Shown here one piece after another: positions 38,829 to 49,307 of a stretch of DNA of 64,000 nt. This DNA is from Eukaryota sp. TZLM1-RC. Lineage: Eukaryota; Metamonada: BaSk clade. The notes under the pieces are model-generated. The model did not search any database and was not told the DNA's origin. It saw only the letters and a program-made list of their open reading frames with translations. Each line of letters begins with the position of its first letter. Position 1 is the first letter of the stretch. Both the position numbers and the translations under genes were made by a program. Where the stretch lies: positions 1,240,001-1,304,000 of the forward strand of contig JAUPSS010000003.1 of NCBI GenBank assembly GCA_040285825.1, read 5' to 3'.

Positions 38829-39033
38829 TTCGTTAATTAAAATTACTTACTATTGTTGTTCCGCTTCCTTTGCGGATATCGCTTTTGTCGAGGCACGGGG
38901 AGAGCCTGAGACGAGCTATTGGATATATTAGCTTTGCGTTTTCTTTTATTTGGCTTACTAATAAATCGCTTATACGCTTCTGAATATCTGATCGAATGGA
39001 GTGGTTCCTCGGTAGTTTCTCCACCAAACCATT

Positions 39034-42000
39034 TCACAGTACAGAAGGGTCCCTGAGATGTATTATATTCCTCAAGGATTTCTTCGATGACATGTTACCT
39101 GAATCGGTGGCTGCGATTGCCCTGAGTAAATCAACATCGTTAGGATCGTCAGCGTTGTATATTTTGCAGTCCCTCTTTGATACCTTTGTCTCATCACCAG
39201 TCGTCAGGTTCTTAACTGTCAATGTGGAATTGGATGGGATTTCTATAATTAAAAATGGGCCTAACCAAGATCCATGCAATTTGCTGTTTTGCTTAGCTTT
39301 TCGAAGAATATAGTCACCAATATTAAATGTGGTTTCTGTATTATTATTAATATTATTCTGACTGGGTTTGTTTAATAATTGGTGGTTCTCTGCTTCCTCC
39401 CATTTCTTTTGGAGACGATCAGTTTTAAGTTTGAGGTCTTGTAAAAGTGGGACATTGGATTCAAAATTGAATATGCCGCCAAGGATGTTAGCAGGGTCTG
39501 ATCTAGGGCTGATAAATGACCCGAAAATCAATTCATAGGGGGTGTGGTTTGTGATTCTGCTTTTGGTTGAGTTAGTTAATAACTGTGTAATTGGGACATA
39601 TGTGGACCAAGCATCATAGTCGTTGTAATCTATTAATAATCTTCTTATACATTGAATTACATCCCTATGTTTCCTTTCTACCAATCCATTGCTTTCAGAG
39701 TGATATGGAATTGAATTTGTGACTTCAATTGACATTCTCTGGCATAGCAATTTGAATGTTTCATTGGCGAACTCTGGGCCATTATCACTATGTATAGCCA
39801 TAGGTATGCCGAATATTGCACAGATATTCCAAATTAATGCATCTGCCACTTCTAAAGCATTGAGTTCTTTCAGTGGCACTAGTATTGTATATCTAGTGAA
39901 ACTGTCGACGAAAACTAATAAGTATTTATTATCATTATTATCTTTATTCAGAGGTCCAATTGTGTCTACATTTAGTTTAGCAAATGGACGATTTGCCCAC
40001 AGTGAGCCCGTTGAGGGAGTCTTTGATTGTTTTATGGGGGCTGTTTTCTGACAAATAGGACATTTTTCGATGTGTTTGATGAGGTCTTTTCTCATGTTTG
40101 GCCAGTAAAAAATCACTTTTGGAAAGCTTGTGAAGACTTTCGTTTTTGCTTGGCTGGCCTGATTGTGTTAATCCGTGTATTAGATTGAGTGCTGTTTTTC
40201 TTAGTTTGGTCGGTATTATCATTTGATTATTATTAAGCCAGATTTCTGTGTTTCTGCAGAGTGTAGCGTTTTTGAATAATGGATCATTATTGCTAATGGC
40301 TAGTTGTTGCTCTGATCTAACTTTGGATAACCAATTTGAAAAGATTGGTAAATCTGGGTGTCTTGATAATTCGAGAATGTGGATTGGTTCTGGACTTTCA
40401 TAGTCGGAATCGTCATCTGGGGGTGGAATTTCACCGTGCCAGTAAGGATCGTGTGGGTGACTGATGTGATTTAATTCTGGTATTACTGAATTGTCATCAA
40501 TGTTTCGTGACATCATGTCCGCCCAGTTATTGTCTTCTCCTTTCTCATGTACTATATCAAAATCAAATTCTGATAAAATAGGTAAACATCTTTTGACTAT
40601 TCTGTTCTTTTCTGGAGCTGTGGCGAGGAACGCAATATTTCTATGGTCGGTGAATATGGTTAAGTGTCGAGTGATGAGGAAGCTTTCTAAATGGCTTTCT
40701 GTTAGTATTAATAATATTGCGTATAGTTCCTTTTGTAATGTTGACCAACGTTTTTTAGTATCAGTTAATATTCTACTGTAAAAAGAGATTGGTTTTACTT
40801 TTCTATCTTTTAATGCAGTTCCTATGGCTGCATATGGTTCGACCTCTTGCCAGATAACTCCTCCTACTGCGATGTCTGATGCATCGGTGCTTATCAAAAT
40901 GCGTTTGTCTGGTGATGGTAATTCCAGAGGCATATGATTAATGATTAATTCTTTTATTTGTTCTAATAGTTGGTCGTGTTTGGTTTCCCAGTTGACACGG
41001 CGTTGTTTGTGTTATATTAATTCGTTTATGGGTGCAATTAGTTGTGAAATGTTTGGGAGCCGGTCTCTGATGAAATTGACTGAGCCGACTAATGACCGAA
41101 CTTCTTTTATTGTTTTTGGAGCAGGGATGTTAATTAAAGCATCGACTCGTTTTTGACTAATTTTACGTTGTTTATATTGGAAAGTGCTGCCTAAAATGTC
41201 AATTGGTTGTTTGTCTGTAACGAATTTACATTTTTCAATCCAATGTTGACTCTTCTATCCCTTGCGCATTGCAGTACCCTTTGAATTCTTTCTAAAAATT
41301 GTTGAAGGGTTGATCCAATTATGATTATGTCATCAATGTATATGAACACTCCGTCTATCTGAAAAATTTCCATAACATTTTGAAAAATTGCTGGGATATT
41401 TTTTAATCCGAAACATGCCCTTTTAAACATAATGGATCTGCCAGGGATAGAGATGGATGTCTTTTCAATATCCTCGTCAGCGACTTTCATCTGCCAAAAA
41501 GCTTTTGGAAGGTCCAAAGTGGCGATGTAGTTGGCTTGACTTAGAAATTCCAAAACATCCGAAATTAATGGTAAGTTAGACTCAACTGGAATAGTAAGAG
41601 CGTTAACACCATCTTTACCGCTGAAATCGCCTGTCAACCTCGGTTTTCGATCATCAGGGTATATTACTAACACAATAGGGGAACTGAATTTATAGTTCGA
41701 TTCAATTGCATAGCCCATTTCGATTAATTCGTCAAAAATTTGGTTAGCTATTTGTAATTTCTTTGGGTTGAGACCCCTTGCTGGTTTATGTACAATAGCG
41801 TTAGGATTATAAAAGGGGATTGACATGGGTGGACAATCGATGCCTTCTTTATTGGGCGTTTCGCTGAATACGTCCTTGTATTGAGCTAATATATCAGACA
41901 AACTCTTATTATACTCACTATCATCTAATTTAATCTCACATCCAGATCTATTTAATTGCTGGGTAAAATCTTCTTCACTGCTGGGAATAGATTCTACATG

Positions 42001-43188
42001 ACCGATTTGGTGAGTTTTAATTCTCTTATCAAATTCGGTTTCTGCATTTAGTAAAGTGCGGCGCTCTTCGTCTAGTACAATTACTAAACGGTCAGATGTC
42101 AATAACCCAAGTTGTTGTAACATGTCTACCCCAATTAAAAATTTGTTTGAACCCGGGATTATGGGGAGAGTATGATTTATTGAAACTTGGTTCGCGATGC
42201 TACCAACATTGAACGTCAGAATGCCTTGTGCACTTCCAAGCGAATTGGTCGATACGTTACTAGCAGGGATGAATTTTGTGATGTCGTTTTCATTGATGGA
42301 CATTGAACACAGATTTGCTAGGTCTAGGGAAATGACAGAACAATATGCAGCTGTATCTATCATGCCTTTTATGACTGTACTGTTAATTCTTACCTGAAGT
42401 TCTAAAAACTGAGGCTGCTGGGATCTGTTGTGGTTTATACAAGGAGCAGTGTTACCTGTTCGGTTGCATAAATCTCTTTCTGTATTATTTATTACATTAA
42501 TTTGATTATTTATGTTGCTATTTCCATTGTTCAAGAAAGAGAGTGGATTTAAGAGGGCTGTTTGAGCTGAATTGTCCGATTGAGTAGAAGAACAAATCTG
42601 ATTCAATTCGGGAGCTGTAACATGCGATGATTTGTTTTTGTTATTAAACTTGTTATTAAGGACGTTATATCCACGATATGTATTACCTCTATTACCACGG
42701 CCACCTCGGCCCCTAGTTCCTCTATACAAATTACCACGGCCTCTACTTCGGCCTCTAAAATTGCCTCTACTGCCTCTACTAAAGTTTCCACGGCCTCTAC
42801 CATAGCCAGCGCCTTTTCTTTGATTCATAGGGACCAATGAGCGACTACAGGTTGGGTCCCTACATTCTGTTATAATATGACCTGGGATTTGACAAAAGGT
42901 ACAAAATTTCTGTCCCCCTCTGGTGTGTTTACCTTTTTTCAATTGAGGGAATTGTTGGTCTTCAGGGTCGGTTCTCCTTTTCCTTTCTGACGAATGAAAT
43001 TCTCCTGTTTCTAATTTAGGTTTGTTCGCCTCTTTTCTCAGTAGTTGAATGGTTTCCTTGTTCGGTGCGGCTTGCATCCAAGACAAAAGTTTCTCTCTGG
43101 CCACTTTGGTTAAATCGTTGAACGGGACTAGTTTGTCGTTCCAAAAAGATTGTTTACCGTAAATCTCGAATAATAATAATTTCGGCAT
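39034..43188 (-). pseudogene. pol of the Ty3/gypsy-type element (zinc knuckle, PR, RT, RH, IN), frame-broken
   Basis: Frame 1 (43188-41191): CCHC zinc knuckle CTFCQIPGHIITEC, an RGRGN/RGG-rich tract, protease GMIDTAAYCSVIS (DTA in place of DSG/DTG), then RT with TLDLPKAFWQMKV, FKRACFGLKNIPAIFQ and the catalytic FIYIDDIII. A frame change near 41,240 and one stop lead to RNase H (ISTDASDIAVGG, KELYAILL, FTDHRN). An extra T in a T6 run near 40,110 changes frame again into integrase (CPICQK, NVDTIGPL, HSDNGPEFAN, LVERKHRD). The enzymes copy the RNA and insert the cDNA. Alternating breaks may be real indels, since only the gag-pol one sits where a programmed shift is usual. Confidence 0.88.
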
Positions 43189-45006
43189 CTGTAGGTTCCA
43201 TGCTCACGAGTTGTTGTTGTTTCCAGAAAGATATAATTCTGGCATGGATGCAACCTGAGATTCCCTGGGGATTCACTGTTGATAAGACTGATCTAAAAAG
43301 ATCATAAGAGTGAACAGGTACCCCTATCTTTTTTATGAAGCTTTGATCTATTCTGTATAATTTTGGTGTTTCCATATTATTCAATTTGGACTGTAAATCG
43401 TCTATTTGTTGCTGAATGTGAGTTGAGTCTCCACTCTGTACTGAGATCAACTGAGCTAAACTGTTTATCATCTTCGTTATTTGTTCTTGTTGTTGAGGGG
43501 TGCTGGATTGTGGGATCTGTATTTGATCGACGTTTTGAGCTCCGTCTTTACCAGTTGTGTCCCAGAGGGCGAATTCCATTGTGTGTGTGGTGTCAACCGA
43601 GGATTGTGGAACTCCTTCCATCGGTTGTGATGAATCACCAGGTTGGATTGTGAGGACGTCTAACCCTATTGGTCCTGTGTTTGGTTGGGGTAAGGTGTCT
43701 ACATGCAGCTCCTGAACTGATTTCGATTCATCTTGGAAATTTAGTTGAATTGAGGGCCGGAAAGGCCTGATGCTCTTGAAGGGTGTATTCTCTAAACCAA
43801 TGATGGGGGTGAAGGTGAAAACCTTGTTCTGTACCCATGAATCGCCTGTTTGGAGGTTCCTGTTATTAGGAGGAGACCTGTATGTTGAAATGACTGCTGT
43901 CGTCATGTTTATATCATCTCGTCTATAAGTGACCCCTAATTCTTCATATATGAGCCTGAAAGGTTGTGAGGCTGGTCTCATTTCAACGTAATTTGGTCTA
44001 TGTGAGACTGAGTAGTATTCATGAACCTCTCTAACTACCGTATAGTCCTCTCCGGGGGCGCTAAGCTCTTCGTAAATTTTGTCAATACCAACTCTGAACC
44101 AGTCAGGTAGGAGGCGGACGTTCTCGGGACTATCTAGTTTCCCAGAGAAGTCGGTACCAACTTCCATTACCTCTAACCACCGAATTCTGAATCCTTTGTT
44201 ATTGAGGGTGGTGTTATTCCCCAAAAAATCGTCACGTTCTGTGCGAGGTTTTGCCATTATATTTTTGTATTCTGTGTCGAGAGGCGAGAGTCTCATTCTT
44301 CGCTCTGCGGGCCGTGTGCTCAACTCATGGTTTTCTTTGTCTAAAAGCTCAATTGCCTCTTTCAACACTGAGGGTTGTATGGGGATTTCCTGAGCTCCCG
44401 AAGTCGTCTCATTGAGAGTTTGTACGACGACAGTGTTTTCACACTGCGGGTACATTGATTCGTCCAGGGACTCTATGAAGTCCGTTGGTTCCTTCTTTTC
44501 CATTTCTTCCTTACTCATAGTGAGTGCCAAGAGTAACTCTTGTATCTCTTGGGAGGGGGCTGGAGGTAGGTCGAAATTGACCTTTGGTGTCGTCGCGAGG
44601 GCGGTATTCGCCGACGAGTGGACATATTGGGCGCCTTGCGCTGTAACTTTACCTCGCTGATTCAATTGGACGTTTTGCGCCGAAATTTGATTCTTGGTGG
44701 GGCTTAAACCCGAACCTGAAGCAGTGGAGGTGTCTAGCCTCGAATCTATTTGTTGGGGGGAGTGGGGTGGATTACACCCGTACCCGTAACCTGAGGAGGA
44801 GTGAGGCCTTTTTCGCCCGAACTCGAATCCTTTTCTGGAGTTGCCATTGAACTCGAAGAAGATGAGTTGTTGAGAGGAGGGTTAGAAGGGTCTCCTCTGA
44901 CAGATGTCTGACATAACCCAGACATCTTTTGGGTGTCTACAGCGCTGTTGCTGTTTGCTGTTAATGGTGCCTGATACGCACAATAATTATTGTTGCCGTT
45001 GGGCAT
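43154..45006 (-). CDS. gag of the Ty3/gypsy-type element
   Basis: Begins at ATG 45004-45006 inside the 5' LTR (MPNGNNNYCAYQAPL), reads through the primer-binding region, then breaks phase between 44,746 and 44,665. The long second part (to 43,154) is Gln/Pro/Thr-rich with a capsid-like helical end (QEQITKMINSLAQLIS, IDQSFIKKIGVPVHSYDLF). It overlaps pol by 35 nt; the capsid sequence continues in the pol frame (EIYGKQSFWNDKLVPFNDL), so the gag-pol switch lies about 43,154-43,188. Gag would form the particle in which reverse transcription occurs. Confidence 0.72.
44980..44993 (-). other. palindromic primer-binding region
   Basis: ACAATAATTATTGT, a perfect 14-bp palindrome, straddles the 5' LTR end (CA) and the first internal bases ATAATTATTG. 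A tRNA-primed site should begin TGG; this does not. The TRIM element at 4,817-4,828 has the same CAATAATTATTG at the same position. Confidence 0.7.
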
Positions 45007-45086
45007 TATGCTAGCTGGATGTAAAGAGAGTTAAGATAAAGTTAATTTTATTAAATGTCATTCTATATAAAGGTGAGATACCTACA
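44991..45086 (-). repeat. 5' LTR of the Ty3/gypsy-type element
   Basis: 96 bp, TG...CA. Contains the gag start codon at 45004-45006. Followed on the plus strand by the second GTGG target copy and then by Fanzor copy B. Confidence 0.92.
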
Positions 45087-45470
45087 GTGGCAAAGAATTT
45101 GAAACATCATATAGCTACTCGAGACATTGGATGGACTCAATTTCTGAAAAGAAATGGATTTGGTGTATTGATGATAAATGAAACTTTCACTTCAGCCAAA
45201 TGTCTTGTTAGTTTTGAAAAGGTTGCTACGTTTTTGAGAGTAACAAATTTCAGATTGTATAAGAGAGAAAAGACTGCTGTTACTACATGTCATGGTTTAT
45301 TAGCTTGTAATAGTGAGAGTTGTAAATTCAGTGACAAAGGCTCAACAAAGCTATTCAATAAAAATAAGCTGGCTTGTCTGAATATGTTTGCAATTGCTGA
45401 AGCCAGAATGAGTGGTAATGAAAGGCCTCAGTATTAGTGTAGTAGATAGTTTTTGTAATTATTCCACACA
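45087..45470 (+). pseudogene. Fanzor lineage 1 copy B, 3' part
   Basis: Continuation of 37,635-38,708 after the retrotransposon: LKHHIATRDIGWTQFLKRNG, INETFTSAKCLVSF (second Cys of the first pair changed to Ser), TTCHGLLACNSESCKFSDKG, NKNKLACLNMFAIAEARMSG and NERPQY. RuvC-III Asp reads Asn. A GGGAATTTCCC inverted repeat follows at 45,490-45,500, as behind copy A. Confidence 0.8.
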
Positions 45471-45684
45471 ACAATTGATCGTTGACGTGGGGAATTTCCC
45501 ATATGAAAATGGAAAGTGGGTTTTAAGGAGATAAATGAGGTCAAGGAGACCAAAGTTTTTTTAAGTACCACTGTAGATTTTGTAAATTCCTAAACCTACC
45601 TAAAAGCTAAAGACGAACGCCTTTGAAAAATAATGTATTGGTATCATTTCTTTTCATTCAATATTATTATTTAGGGGAGTTTAT

Positions 45685-46833
45685 TTACACATTGCACAAT
45701 TTTGCTATAAGCATCTCAAACACCATTATACCTTCTAAAAAGGTGTCAATCTTAATATACTCGTTCTTATCATGAAGCAAAACCTTGTGATCTGGCAACC
45801 AACTGACTCCATAAGCTGGAATGCCTTTACATCGAACGAATCGCGAATCAGTTGAGGCAGGAAAAATAGACATGGAGAATTGGTGATCAAAGCTAGTTAT
45901 CACTTGCTGAATTGCCCTTGTACAAGACGTTTCCAGAGGTGAAGCTGGCGAAATCGTTGAGGACTGTCTAAGAAATTCAACCTCTACTCCAATCTCTCTG
46001 GCGGAATCCAGAACGAACGTATGAAAAGCTGAGAGATCAGAATGTGGAGAGAGACGTACATCAAGACCGACAGTGCATTTGGCAGGGATAATGTTTAATT
46101 GACCAGACTCTGAATTCATATAAGTAACATTGACAGAGGACCCGTCAAACATTAATGGTATTTGATCTTTAAAAATAGAGGTTAATTTTAAAACAGCAGC
46201 GGGTGCATTAAAAGCTGGGCAGGTTGCTCCATGAGACGAGTGACCCTCAGAGGTCAACATCATCCAAAATGGAGACCTTTCAGCGTAGAAGATTGGAATC
46301 ACAAAGTTGTCTTCACCAGAAGCGATACCTTCGTCAATCCAACAATGAATGTTCATTTTCTTGAACCAATCACTTTCAACAAACAACTGCACACCCTTTG
46401 CTCCCCCGATTTCTTCATCAGGACCAAAAATGACGTGTACAGTACGTTTTAAAGAAGTTTTGTGTTGAAGGCATCGACCTAAGGCTTCTAAATGCTGAAT
46501 CCCCACAACCTTCATATCCTGGGTTCCCCTTCCGAATATTTTTTTATCAATCTCAATAGGTGTGAATGGATCAGTTGTCCATTCACCGAGATCAGCGGGA
46601 ACAACATCCATATGTGAGTAAAGAACAATGCAAGGTAAGTCTGGTTGTGAACCTGGTAATGTTATTTGTATAAAAGGGTTCTTGTCCACCAACTCAAAAG
46701 TTTCAGCTTGAAGACCTAGTTGAGATGCTCTATGAGTAATAAGTTCAACTGCATCATAGTAATCAGGAGAAGGCTGATCTGTGCGACATTCAATGTAACG
46801 TTTCAGAAGATCAACAGCTGGTTGATTCATCAA
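45685..46833 (-). CDS. ACY1: aminoacylase-1, M20 family metallopeptidase
   Basis: 382 aa. Hydrolyses N-acyl-L-amino acids to amino acid and carboxylate in the cytosol. M20 signatures: YSHMDVVP (first zinc-ligand His and adjacent catalytic Asp), GRGTQDMK (bridging Asp), GPDEEIGG (catalytic Glu and ligand Glu), GHSSHGA in the dimerisation lid and LLHDKNEYI (last His ligand). The words WTTDPFTP, DEGIAS, FYAERSPFWMMLTSEGHSSH, LNIIPAKC and ASTDSRFVR follow aminoacylase-1 rather than DapE or carnosinase. Length matches the family (about 400). No signal peptide. Start at 46,833, with MMNQPAV directly before the first helix. Intact. Confidence 0.93.
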   Translation of the reverse strand: MMNQPAVDLLKRYIECRTDQPSPDYYDAVELITHRASQLGLQAETFELVDKNPFIQITLPGSQPDLPCIVLYSHMDVVPADLGEWTTDPFTPIEIDKKIFGRGTQDMKVVGIQHLEALGRCLQHKTSLKRTVHVIFGPDEEIGGAKGVQLFVESDWFKKMNIHCWIDEGIASGEDNFVIPIFYAERSPFWMMLTSEGHSSHGATCPAFNAPAAVLKLTSIFKDQIPLMFDGSSVNVTYMNSESGQLNIIPAKCTVGLDVRLSPHSDLSAFHTFVLDSAREIGVEVEFLRQSSTISPASPLETSCTRAIQQVITSFDHQFSMSIFPASTDSRFVRCKGIPAYGVSWLPDHKVLLHDKNEYIKIDTFLEGIMVFEMLIAKLCNV

Positions 46834-47199
46834 CGATTATGTCAATCTTTGGGATGAAGACGAAATCGATTTTTTTAAATCAAATTTGCTGATTTTTCAA
46901 GTCACAACACCCTCCTTCAGTTGGACAGATGTTGTTTTGTAAGGTGGATGTGATGGTAATTTGTATTTAGTGGTCAATGAACAGATGTCTCTGTGAACGA
47001 AATGTCACATTCCTGAATGTAATAATCTTTAGTGTCTCATCTCTTCAGAATGTGTTCTTAAATGTATTTTGCTAGTTTCAAGTTTAAATAATTGTCATAT
47101 TAGAGCTGTTGAATTTCTGTGGCGTGTTTTAGTGATCAATTATTCAAAACATCAACATAAATAACATTTTTCAGCCCAGAAAACTATATTTCCAATCTT
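46834..47199. other. intergenic, no gene seen
   Basis: 5' flank of ACY1 on one side and the left edge of Fanzor copy C on the other. AT-rich, with no recognised motif. Confidence 0.4.
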
Positions 47200-49240
47200 G
47201 TTTTGAAATGTAATTTGCCATTTTCACGTATTTCTGTCAAATGTTATGGATCATTGAGGGCAAGAATTCGTTATATTTCTGATGATTTTTTTGAAAAACC
47301 AATGTCGAAACCATTAAGTACAATTCCACTTGACTTGGAAAACTTTGCAAATGGTGAAGAAAATCAACTACTACCTTTGAACAACATAAGTTGAACAAAA
47401 CTCTAAGTTATGTAGACCATTTGAGAGATGGGCCTGAGTTGTTTCCACGATTTCCAACTGATGGGTTCAGTAGACCTTCCGATTACATGGCACCGGTAAT
47501 GTTTGCAATTGTGAGCATAATTGGAAATTTAATTATGAAAAACATGTCAATCGTTTCAGTAATGTTTATTTTGACAAAGTAGATGTGGAGAATGTGTTAG
47601 CAGAAATACACAAACTGAGTGAGTATGCAACACCATTATCTACTATAATTTCACTATTTAGATTTAGACTTCAACAATTCAAAAACATGTTTTTAGTTGA
47701 GGATAGAGATTACTTGAGTTCTTTAAGACTTGCACCTGAAATTATATTGCAAAACTTCTTCATGATGAGTTTTCAAATTTATGTCACCAACATGATATTA
47801 GAAACAATGAACGTGACGAAATCTTTAATGTCTTATAGCACCATTTACTTGTCAAATTGAGAATTAAGACACAGATGAAAGTCTAGTTGGCAATATATTT
47901 CCAGTTGATGTACATTTTCTTGCAGATGCTGAATCTTCAGATATTTTTAAAACCAGCAATTACGATTGCTCAATATATTGCCAGTAGAGAGGGGAAACCT
48001 TATCACGTTACCCCTGCATCAAACATTGTAGGTCCAGGATATTTTCCAATTGACACAAGAACAACATGGACAATTACCAAAAAAATATTGTTGGATGATT
48101 TGTTGCCTGATCAGAGATCGAAATCCGTCAATACACAAGCCCAAGTTCATAGACTCAAACCACCTGAGCAATTTGACTTTTGGTCTAATGTTATCGATTT
48201 AAACCAAGCAATGTTCAAACAAAAGATCTATAAATTCAACAGTATTATCCACAGCAATTTGTTCGTGGGGTTTTGCAAGGTCAGAAATGTAAGCCCGACA
48301 TCTCTTATTGTTATATTGATATTGTTATTGTTGATATTTTTCAAAATAAACGAATTGTTTTTTGTGATCCTGGAAAACGTGATTTATTGTATTATGGGAG
48401 TAAAAACGGATCAAGAATTAGCCATGGTTCCTGACCATGAAACTGAACAGAAAAATATAGTCGGGTGATGACTAAAGGTTGAGAATGACTCAGATGTTCT
48501 GGTCTTTGAAAGTTAGGATTAATGAACAACAAAAACGATGAGTGACAAAGTATACTGAGGTAGATAACGACAGGAACCAAATAATAGAGTCTAATGAAAT
48601 GACAATTGAAAGTGCAAACACCGAATTATCAGCATTTGCTGCCAATTCAGCAACTTTTATAGATTTTTCCAAATTTGTGGTTGCCTATTTTCGGCAAGTT
48701 TTTTTTGACAATTGACTTTTACAGTCTTCACTTGTGAAACATTTATATAATGCAAGCATTTATTCACAAGCAAAAGGCTGAAAGCTGGTTGTTGAAAATT
48801 TTTGTTCAGCGTTTTGCCAATCAAAAAGACATTTTAATACTAATGGGTGATTATTGTAAAAAAAAGTTCAAAGAATTTGAAACATCATAGACCTACTCGA
48901 GTCATTGGATGGATTCAATTTCTGAAAAGAAATGGATTTGGCGTATTGATGATTAATGAAGCTTTCACTTCAGCAAAATGTCTTGTTTGTTTTGAAAAGG
49001 TTGCTACGTTTTTGAGAGTAACAAATCCCAGATTCTATAAGAGAGAAAAGACTCCAGTTACTACATTTCATGGTTTATTAGCTTGTAATAGTGAGAGTTG
49101 TAAATTCAGTGACAAAGGCTCAACAAAGCTTTTCAATAAAAATAAGCTGGCTTGTCTGAATATGTTTGCAATTGCTGAAGCCAGAATGAGTAGTAATGAA
49201 AGGCCTCAGTATCTGTGTAGTAAATTGTTTTTGTAATTTG
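47200..49240 (+). pseudogene. Fanzor lineage 1 copy C, the most complete in extent
   Basis: Covers the whole lineage-1 layout. N-terminal part: RISVKCYGSLRARIRYISDD, FSRPSDYMAPVMF, VENVLAEIHKLSEYATPLST. Middle: IFLKPAITIAQYIASREG, GPGYFPIDTRTTW, then RuvC-I CDPGKRDLLYYGSK with the Asp codon at 48,366-48,368, INEQQKR-stop, SNEMTIESANTELSAF. C-terminal part: INEAFTSAKCLVCFEKVATF, FHGLLACNSESCKF (Cys before HGL changed to Phe) and NKNKLACLNM. At least six stops or frame changes. Sequence from about 48,063 to 48,690 is almost identical to copy B. Ends near TTTTTGTAATTTGTACATACG. No intact protein can be made. Confidence 0.82.
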
Positions 49241-49307
49241 TACATACGAGAAAATTGATCATGTACATATTGGAATTTCCACCTGTTTCAGTCTATATCT
49301 TTAAACA

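Larger units (their letters stand above)
38709..45086 (-). mobile_element. Ty3/gypsy-type LTR retrotransposon, 6,378 bp, minus strand
   Basis: Bounded by short LTRs (106 bp at 38709-38814, 96 bp at 44991-45086) with TG...CA ends and a 4-bp target duplication GTGG (38705-38708, 45087-45090). Order on the minus strand: gag, zinc knuckle, protease, RT, RNase H, integrase, purine tract, LTR. The order RT-RH-IN places it in Ty3/gypsy. Coding frames alternate between two phases, with breaks near 44.7, 43.17, 41.24 and 40.11 kb. LTRs differ by a 10-bp indel and about one base, so the insertion is fairly young. It sits inside Fanzor copy B. Confidence 0.93.

Noticed and set aside
44991-45090. Canonical tRNA primer-binding site after the LTR
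   Set aside because: The internal sequence starts ATAATTATTG, not TGG, so no tRNA 3' CCA end can pair at that position.
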